Source: CAYJFK01 sp964369475
GTDB lineage: Bacteria; Bacillota; Clostridia; Oscillospirales; Feifaniaceae
NCBI GenBank assembly: GCA_964369475.1
Contig: CAYJFK010000081.1
Span: forward strand, 1 to 8,663
DNA length: 8,663 nt
Reading direction: 5' to 3'
Part shown: one piece after another, positions 5,126 to 8,663 of the stretch
Position numbering within the stretch: position 1 is the first letter of the stretch
Layout: each line of letters begins with the position of its first letter
Program-made: the position numbers and the translations under genes
Notes under the pieces: generated by a model
The model's input: the letters and a program-made list of their open reading frames with translations, nothing else
Databases searched by the model: none
Told to the model about the DNA's origin: nothing

Positions 5126-6076
5126 TTATTTACCAACCTTGGAAAGGGCATCTGCTACGGCAGCCATTATGCCGTTACTACTTGCTGTGGCACCTGCTGC
5201 CACGTCGACAGTTGTCGACTGAGCTGCAATAATGGCATCAGGGATAGTTGTGAAAGCAGGATCGGAAATGCCTATCGATTCGGAGTGTGATAGAACGTCG
5301 ATCTTAGAGATGCTCTCGCCGTCCATAGTTACCTTAACCTTAATCGGGCCGCCGTAACCTTCTGCTTCGCCTAAGTACTCGTTAGCGTTTAGTTGTACTT
5401 CTTCAGGCTCTGCAACGACAGGTGCTTCCATATAACCGTAGTGGACATTTAGAAGCTCTATCGCCTTGCGAGCGCAGTCGGCACTTACGGCACCGCATCT
5501 TGCACGTCTGATCGGGTCGCTCTGCTCTACTTGGGCTACGCCCTTGTATGTCTCAACAGAAACATCGCAATTTATCGAATTAGCTACTGTTTGCACATCT
5601 ATAACACCCTCGCCTTGGTAAATGGGAAGGGGTGTTGTTGCATACCATCTGAATAGTTCGGCTATCAGCTCTCTTGCTGAATCGGTGTCAGCACATAGGG
5701 AAATTACATTTACAGCGCCTACAAGTGCTCCGCATAATGTACCGGCGCCGTAGCCCTCTTTACCTGTTTTGTACATTTCAACAGGAATACCGGTGAAGGG
5801 GTAACCTGCGACGGTCTGAAGCTGACCGAGCATACCCTTTGCAACGCCAAAGGCACATCCGCCTTCGTAGTAGCCGTCGAATGCTATGGTTTCGGCGGTA
5901 GCGGCATCGAGCTCTACATATGGGAATGGAAAGGCAGGTGCTTCAGGCGTAGCTGTGTCTGCCGCTTCTGTTGTTGTACATCCTGTTAGCATGGCTGTGC
6001 CGCCCAGTACAGCTGTGCCTGCAAGAAGTACAGAAGATTTTTTTAGAAAATCTCTACGTGAAAATGTGTTTGACAT
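5126..6076 (-). CDS. Tat-exported lipoprotein: CGAxxG four-Cys redox domain fused to FMN-binding domain
   Basis: A 316-residue exported redox protein. The N-terminus carries a twin-arginine signal (SRRDFLKK, 6-13), a hydrophobic stretch and a lipobox (LTGC, lipidated Cys33), then a Thr/Ala/Pro linker. Residues about 66-210 match the C_GCAxxG_C_C family, also seen in split-Soret cytochrome c: GGCAFG (C74), TLCGALVG (C115), a WYATTPLP region, C170 and RARCG (C194). No CxxCH haem site is present. Residues about 241-313 form an FMN-binding domain (FMN_bind/NqrC-like) with KVKVTMDGESISKIDVL and DVAAGATASS (291-300). Thr297 is the expected site for covalent FMN attachment by ApbE, although the residue before GAT is Ala rather than Ser/Thr. 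AGGAGG precedes the ATG. It is a single-gene unit with its own promoter and terminator. Role inferred: electron carrier or thiol/flavin oxidoreductase at the outer face of the membrane; partners are not in the window. Confidence 0.87.
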   Translation of the reverse strand: MSNTFSRRDFLKKSSVLLAGTAVLGGTAMLTGCTTTEAADTATPEAPAFPFPYVELDAATAETIAFDGYYEGGCAFGVAKGMLGQLQTVAGYPFTGIPVEMYKTGKEGYGAGTLCGALVGAVNVISLCADTDSARELIAELFRWYATTPLPIYQGEGVIDVQTVANSINCDVSVETYKGVAQVEQSDPIRRARCGAVSADCARKAIELLNVHYGYMEAPVVAEPEEVQLNANEYLGEAEGYGGPIKVKVTMDGESISKIDVLSHSESIGISDPAFTTIPDAIIAAQSTTVDVAAGATASSNGIMAAVADALSKVGK

Positions 6077-6130
6077 GGGTGTCCCTCCTGTTTTTAAAAA
6101 ATATGCACACTTGCATTAATAATATTTATT

Positions 6131-6160
6131 ATTATACTTGTCGTGTCGATATTCTGTCAA
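6131..6160 (-). promoter_or_regulatory. Near-consensus promoter of the Tat lipoprotein gene
   Basis: On the minus strand TTGACA (6155-6160) and TATAAT (6131-6136), both perfect consensus hexamers, are 18 nt apart. Predicted start is near 6124, giving a leader of about 48 nt that ends in AGGAGG 7 nt before the ATG at 6076. The strength of the hexamers suggests high expression. Confidence 0.85.
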
Positions 6161-6270
6161 GCTTTTTTGTTTTTTATTCGCCCCTTATAATTAAAGTTAT
6201 GCATATTACATAAGATAAATTCGCATTGTATGTATAAAACGACCAATAAAAAAGGGAATGACTGTGCTTT

Positions 6271-6299
6271 TTGACCATTTTCACAAGGTATTGTATAAA
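6271..6299 (+). promoter_or_regulatory. Plus-strand promoter-like sequence without a gene
   Basis: TTGACC (6271-6276) and TATAAA (6294-6299) are 17 nt apart on the plus strand. This is the only plus-strand promoter candidate I noted. No convincing gene follows: the first ATG (6315) opens a frame of only 10 codons with no ribosome binding site. In AT-rich DNA such matches arise by chance. Confidence 0.35.
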
Positions 6300-6318
6300 T
6301 TTTAACAATAAAAAATGA

Positions 6319-6336
6319 AGTTTGCGCCTGCAAACT
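6319..6336 (-). terminator. Possible second terminator after the yczE-like gene
   Basis: AGTTTGC (6319-6325) and GCAAACT (6330-6336) form a 7-bp stem with a 4-nt loop. On the minus strand it is followed by TCATTTTTTATTG, an acceptable though slightly displaced U-tract. It may back up the hairpin at 6369-6395. Confidence 0.45.
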
Positions 6337-6368
6337 CCTGCAAATAAAAGCGGATTTTAGGCAAAATA

Positions 6369-6395
6369 AAGCGGCGATAGAATTTATCGCCGCTT
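6369..6395 (-). terminator. Rho-independent terminator of the yczE-like gene
   Basis: AAGCGGCGATA (6369-6379) and TATCGCCGCTT (6385-6395) form a perfect 11-bp GC-rich stem with a 5-nt loop. On the minus strand it is followed by TATTTTGCC. It begins 24 nt past the stop codon at 6420. Confidence 0.8.
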
Positions 6396-6419
6396 AAAGT
6401 TGGTGTGAATATTTGTTTT

Positions 6420-7148
6420 TTACGCTGCCTTTTCTTGCTCGGCCTGCTTTTCTTGCTCCTCTTTATAAGAGAGTTTTTTGCCGGCCCATATTGCAAATGT
6501 TTCGGGGAAACTTTCGGAGTGCACGGTGCGCACATTAAACTTTAAAAGCTTAAATGTAAACTGAATGGAAGGGCCGATAAAGAGTGCAAAGGCGACAGTG
6601 CCGAGCCCTACAAGGCCACCGAGCATCCAACCTATTACCAGTGCGCCGACCTCTGTTGCGTTGCGCAGTATGCCGAGCGGTACTTTTGGAAAGCGCTTGG
6701 CAAGACCGACCATAAGGCTGTCTCTTGGGCCTGCGCCCATTTCGCTACTCATGTAGAGCCAAGAGGCAAAGCCGAAGATGCCGATGCTGACAAACATCAT
6801 TACCCAGCGCATTATATAGCTCTCTGGCGTTACGAGCAGTCCCGAATTTAAGAAGAAGTCCATAGATCCGCCGACAATCAGCATGTTGCCGATAGTGCCA
6901 AAGCCGATGGGCTCTTTTAGAATTAGGTCGAGGATTATAATACATGCGCCGACAAGCTGTGTAACTCTGCCTATCGAGACCCCCGATACAATGGAAATTC
7001 CCGAGTGAAAGACACTCCACGGCGAGAGCCCTAAAAATGTTTGGTAGTTTAGTGCCGTGCTCAGCCCAAATATCACGAGACCGACAAAGAGCTTAACAAA
7101 TCTCTGTGGATACTTGTACCTAAAAAAAGGGTGCTTACTGCTATCCAT
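6420..7148 (-). CDS. YczE/YitT-like integral membrane protein
   Basis: A 242-residue polytopic membrane protein of the YczE/YyaS/YitT type, whose biochemical function is not established. Five or six hydrophobic segments can be drawn (about 18-36, 47-57, 64-77, 85-105, 113-133 and 163-200). The sequence has two related halves: LGLSPWSVFHSGIS (39-52) with GVSIGRVTQLVG (56-67) in the first, and MGAGPRDSLMVGLA (137-150) with PLGILRNATEVG (157-168) in the second, each followed by a Gly-rich helix (GFGTIGNMLIVG; GLGTVAFALFIG). This internal duplication is typical of the family. The C-terminus (about 228-242) is a charged Glu/Gln/Lys tail. GGAGG lies 7 nt before the ATG. The gene is monocistronic, with its own promoter, an operator-like dyad and a terminator, so expression is probably switched by a repressor encoded elsewhere. 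Confidence 0.85.
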   Translation of the reverse strand: MDSSKHPFFRYKYPQRFVKLFVGLVIFGLSTALNYQTFLGLSPWSVFHSGISIVSGVSIGRVTQLVGACIIILDLILKEPIGFGTIGNMLIVGGSMDFFLNSGLLVTPESYIMRWVMMFVSIGIFGFASWLYMSSEMGAGPRDSLMVGLAKRFPKVPLGILRNATEVGALVIGWMLGGLVGLGTVAFALFIGPSIQFTFKLLKFNVRTVHSESFPETFAIWAGKKLSYKEEQEKQAEQEKAA

Positions 7149-7163
7149 AAACTTCCTCCAAAA

Positions 7164-7199
7164 TAATATACTGTTTATTTTACAAATAACAGTATATTA
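7164..7199. promoter_or_regulatory. Operator-like 12+12 bp dyad over the yczE-like promoter start
   Basis: TAATATACTGTT (7164-7175) and AACAGTATATTA (7188-7199) are perfect reverse complements separated by 12 nt, and a further partial match (TTTATTT against AAATAA) continues into the spacer. One arm covers the -10 hexamer (7191-7196) and the centre lies close to the predicted transcription start. That position is typical for a repressor-binding site. As RNA only the later part would be transcribed, which argues for a DNA-level role. Confidence 0.6.
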
Positions 7200-7219
7200 C
7201 GACACCACCCAAAGGTCAA
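7191..7219 (-). promoter_or_regulatory. Sigma-A-type promoter of the yczE-like gene
   Basis: On the minus strand TTGACC (7214-7219) and TATACT (7191-7196) are separated by exactly 17 nt. Predicted start is near 7184, giving a leader of about 36 nt with GGAGG before the ATG at 7148. The -10 lies inside the dyad at 7164-7199. Confidence 0.75.
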
Positions 7220-7228
7220 CAAAAAAAT

Positions 7229-7250
7229 AAATCAACCCCAAAATTGCCCC
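7229..7250. repeat. 22-nt direct repeat, copy 1
   Basis: AAATCAACCC followed by C and AAAATTGCCCC. It matches 7331-7352 at 21 of 22 positions. The two copies flank the hairpin at 7279-7313. This copy lacks the second arm of the palindrome that continues copy 2. Confidence 0.7.
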
Positions 7251-7271
7251 GTACTCCCCAAAAAAGGAAAA

Positions 7272-7313
7272 TAAAAAATTCAGCTTGAAGAAAAACATTC
7301 CCCCCAAGCTGAA
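7272..7313 (-). terminator. Rho-independent terminator downstream of the MFS gene
   Basis: TTCAGCTTG (7279-7287) and CAAGCTGAA (7305-7313) form a perfect 9-bp stem with a 17-nt loop. On the minus strand it is followed directly by a T-rich tract (TTTTTTATTTT with the stem end). It lies about 80 nt past the MFS stop and probably insulates the yczE-like promoter. Confidence 0.7.
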
Positions 7314-7330
7314 ACTCCGCCTCACAATAC

Positions 7331-7352
7331 AAATCAACCCAAAAATTGCCCC
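7331..7352. repeat. 22-nt direct repeat, copy 2
   Basis: Same as 7229-7250 except for A instead of C at the eleventh base. It runs into the palindrome at 7341-7362. Confidence 0.7.
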
Positions 7353-7362
7353 AGCAATTTTT
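7341..7362 (-). terminator. AT-rich hairpin just after the MFS gene
   Basis: AAAAATTGC (7341-7349) and GCAATTTTT (7354-7362) form a perfect 9-bp stem with a 4-nt loop, starting 32 nt past the MFS stop. On the minus strand the stem itself ends in TTTTT. It may be a terminator or the end of a small repeated element, since one arm lies within the 22-nt repeat. Confidence 0.45.
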
Positions 7363-7371
7363 CACCACAGT

Positions 7372-7399
7372 TCTTACCTCTTACCTCTTACTTATTACC
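7372..7399. repeat. Four tandem heptads over the MFS stop codon
   Basis: Four units of TCTTACC: the first two perfect, the third ending in T, the fourth reading TATTACC. On the minus strand they read as repeats of GGTAAGA. The array includes the MFS stop codon (7395-7397), so the gene end was probably formed or altered by the repeat. Confidence 0.7.
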
Positions 7400-8534
7400 T
7401 ACACTGCCTCCCAAGAACCGTTGCCCCCATATCGCATAGGAACATGGCAAAGAGCATAACGAGAACCACATGCGGAAAATAGACAAAGCCAATCTGTGAC
7501 GATATGCCGCCCATGATGGCAGGCAAGAATGTAAGCCCGAGCCTTGATATGCCGACGACAAAGCCCATGTGAGCGGCCGTGTCGCCCTTGCCAAAGCGTG
7601 TTTTCATCTCTTGGAGCGAACAGGGGAATATCGGTGCGCATCCAAGGCCGTACAGTCCGAAGGAAATTTCGGGAGGGATGCTTGTGAATATTAAGGAGAG
7701 AGTGCCCATGGCAATTAGGGCTATGCCCAGTCTTATTATAGCGAGGTTTGAAAGTAGCTTTGTGATAAAGCCCGTTAAAAATCTGCCGACAGTTATAGCC
7801 CCGTAGAATACCGACACTGTAAGGGCTGCCGCTGCGCCTTGGTAGCCCTTTACTTCTATAAGGTAGGTACTGCCCCAAAGTCCGAAGCCGAGCTCTATTC
7901 CAAGGTATAGGAAAAAGGTAAAGATGACGGCGGCGACAACAGGGCGGCGGACAAACTGCTTAAATGGGGTTGCGGCAGGGGGGCTTTCCTCCGATAAAAC
8001 GCTCTTTTTCCACATGGGGACAGAGAGAAATACCGCAACGACAATTGCCGCTTGCATTAGAGAGATTGCGAGGTAGCCATACTGCCACATGCCGGCCGTC
8101 ATGGCGACACTCATAACGACAGGGCCTACCATAGAGCCGGCTCCCCAACAGCAGTTTAGCCACGATATATGCCGTGCTTCGTATTTGTTTGTGACATATA
8201 GCGATACTGCGCCGTCGACAAGTCCTAGTCCCATTCCGAGGGGGAAGGCGAGGAGGTATAGCCACAGCACGGAGCTTGCGAAGAAGTGGAGTGCTATCGA
8301 GACAGTCGCAAGGCTTGCACCTATCAGCACAAGTGTTACCGTGCTAAAGCGCCTTCGAAGTGGGGCGATAGACATGTTCATCACGACAGGGCCTATCATC
8401 ATTATCATGGAAATGGTACCTGCCGCATCTATCGGCGCACCTGTCGAGGCCGCAATGGCGCTCCATGCCGCACCGAGCAGCGAGTTTGGCAGTCCGTTGC
8501 CGATAAAGATAAGAAATGTAACAAAGAGTAGCAT
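7395..8534 (-). CDS. MFS transporter, FHS-like family
   Basis: A 379-residue major facilitator permease of the inner membrane with about 12 hydrophobic segments. Features resembling the FHS (fucose/galactose/glucose porter-like) group are a motif-A-like loop APLRRRFS (57-64), the stretch LGLVDGAVSLYV (103-114) followed by SWLNCCWGAGSMVGP (124-138), the segment GIELGFGLWGSTYL (212-225) early in the second half, and GLGCAPIFPCSLQEM (296-310). A polar central loop (about 174-196) separates the two six-helix halves. AAGGAG lies 5 nt before the ATG. Substrate is not predictable: FHS relatives carry sugars, but the group is wide and no sugar catabolic gene is nearby. It is the only gene of its transcript as far as the window shows. 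Confidence 0.88.
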   Translation of the reverse strand: MLLFVTFLIFIGNGLPNSLLGAAWSAIAASTGAPIDAAGTISMIMMIGPVVMNMSIAPLRRRFSTVTLVLIGASLATVSIALHFFASSVLWLYLLAFPLGMGLGLVDGAVSLYVTNKYEARHISWLNCCWGAGSMVGPVVMSVAMTAGMWQYGYLAISLMQAAIVVAVFLSVPMWKKSVLSEESPPAATPFKQFVRRPVVAAVIFTFFLYLGIELGFGLWGSTYLIEVKGYQGAAAALTVSVFYGAITVGRFLTGFITKLLSNLAIIRLGIALIAMGTLSLIFTSIPPEISFGLYGLGCAPIFPCSLQEMKTRFGKGDTAAHMGFVVGISRLGLTFLPAIMGGISSQIGFVYFPHVVLVMLFAMFLCDMGATVLGRQCR

Positions 8535-8663
8535 GGTCTCTCCTTAAGTTGATGAAATTATTCGATCTATGAATTTGTCGCTATATGTCGGATTTCATAC
8601 CATATATATAGGGTGATAGATGTAATCCGAACCCGCCCCTGACAGCGTGTGTCTCCGCCATTC
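8535..8663 (-). promoter_or_regulatory. Upstream region of the MFS gene with a partial dyad
   Basis: No gene is visible here. TCGGATT (8588-8594) and AATCCGA (8624-8630) are inverted repeats enclosing an AT-rich core (ATATATATA at 8602-8610). On the minus strand, a weak promoter reading is TTCGGA, 17 nt, then TATATA, which would lie within this dyad. This is tentative. The right end (8650-8659) again carries CTCCGCC, a heptamer also seen beside the hairpins at 11-17 and 7315-7321. Confidence 0.3.

Larger units (their letters stand above)
6077..6419. other. Gene-less AT-rich stretch
   Basis: These 343 bases hold no gene that I can support. From left to right they contain the leader of the lipoprotein gene with its AGGAGG site, that gene's promoter (6131-6160), an AT-rich part with no recognisable element (6161-6270), a plus-strand promoter-like sequence (6271-6299), and two hairpins (6319-6336 and 6369-6395) that lie downstream of the yczE-like gene. 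Confidence 0.7.

Noticed and set aside
5126..6076. Cytochrome c
   Set aside because: The cysteine domain resembles that of split-Soret cytochrome c, but no CxxCH haem-binding motif occurs anywhere in the protein.
6315..6347. Small plus-strand peptide of 10 codons after the orphan promoter
   Set aside because: It has no ribosome binding site, and most of it is the hairpin at 6319-6336, so it is better explained as structure.
7164..7199. LexA/SOS box
   Set aside because: CTGT and ACAG are present, but the spacing is 14 nt, not the 8 nt of the proteobacterial box, and the Gram-positive GAAC/GTTC form is absent.
7229..7399. CRISPR-like repeat array
   Set aside because: There are only two copies of the 22-nt unit with a single interval holding a hairpin, plus short direct heptads. 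No regular spacers or cas genes are present.
8089..8547. Open frame of 152 codons on the plus strand
   Set aside because: It is antisense to the MFS gene, which has a full family match and a good ribosome binding site; the plus-strand frame has neither.

Overview
The window looks like a stretch of a draft or metagenome-assembled genome from an anaerobic, Bacillota-like bacterium. The evidence is of three kinds: near-consensus sigma-A promoters (TTGACA/TTGACC and TATAAT with 17-18 nt spacers), strong AGGAGG-type ribosome binding sites with some TTG and GTG starts, and AT-rich intergenic DNA with hairpin terminators. No 16S or lineage-specific marker is present, so the phylum is an inference. 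A run of exactly 100 N (4885-4984) marks an assembly gap of unknown true size. All nine genes I accept lie on the minus strand, so transcription runs from high to low coordinates. I found no rRNA, tRNA, CRISPR array, transposase or integrase.

Right to left: (1) 8534-7395 encodes an MFS permease of the FHS (sugar-porter-like) type. It is followed by a repeat-rich intergenic stretch with two hairpin terminators. (2) 7148-6420 encodes a YczE/YitT-like membrane protein. It has its own strong promoter, and a 12+12 bp perfect dyad lies across the -10 and the predicted start of transcription, which is a good repressor operator candidate. (3) 6076-5126 encodes a Tat-exported lipoprotein that joins a CGAxxG-type four-cysteine redox domain, like that of split-Soret cytochrome c, to a C-terminal FMN-binding domain. 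It sits between a near-consensus promoter and a 12-bp terminator hairpin. (4) After the gap, a promoter at 4837-4865 drives a probable five-gene operon: VOC/glyoxalase-like protein, membrane zinc-ribbon protein, a second membrane zinc-ribbon protein, a second VOC protein, then class II fumarase (fumC). The four small genes are two paralogue pairs in mirror order. (5) A promoter at 1676-1704 drives an NfeD-like membrane protein followed by an SPFH/stomatin protein, a well-known gene pair that forms membrane scaffolds. The unit ends in a 19-bp perfect hairpin.

The identifiable themes are fumarate metabolism (FumC), extracytoplasmic flavin/thiol redox chemistry (the lipoprotein) and membrane organisation (NfeD/SPFH). 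A functional link between these units is not shown by the sequence. The most unusual items are the cysteine-domain/FMN-domain fusion, the mirrored VOC/zinc-ribbon paralogue quartet upstream of fumC, and the operator-like dyad in front of the yczE-like gene.
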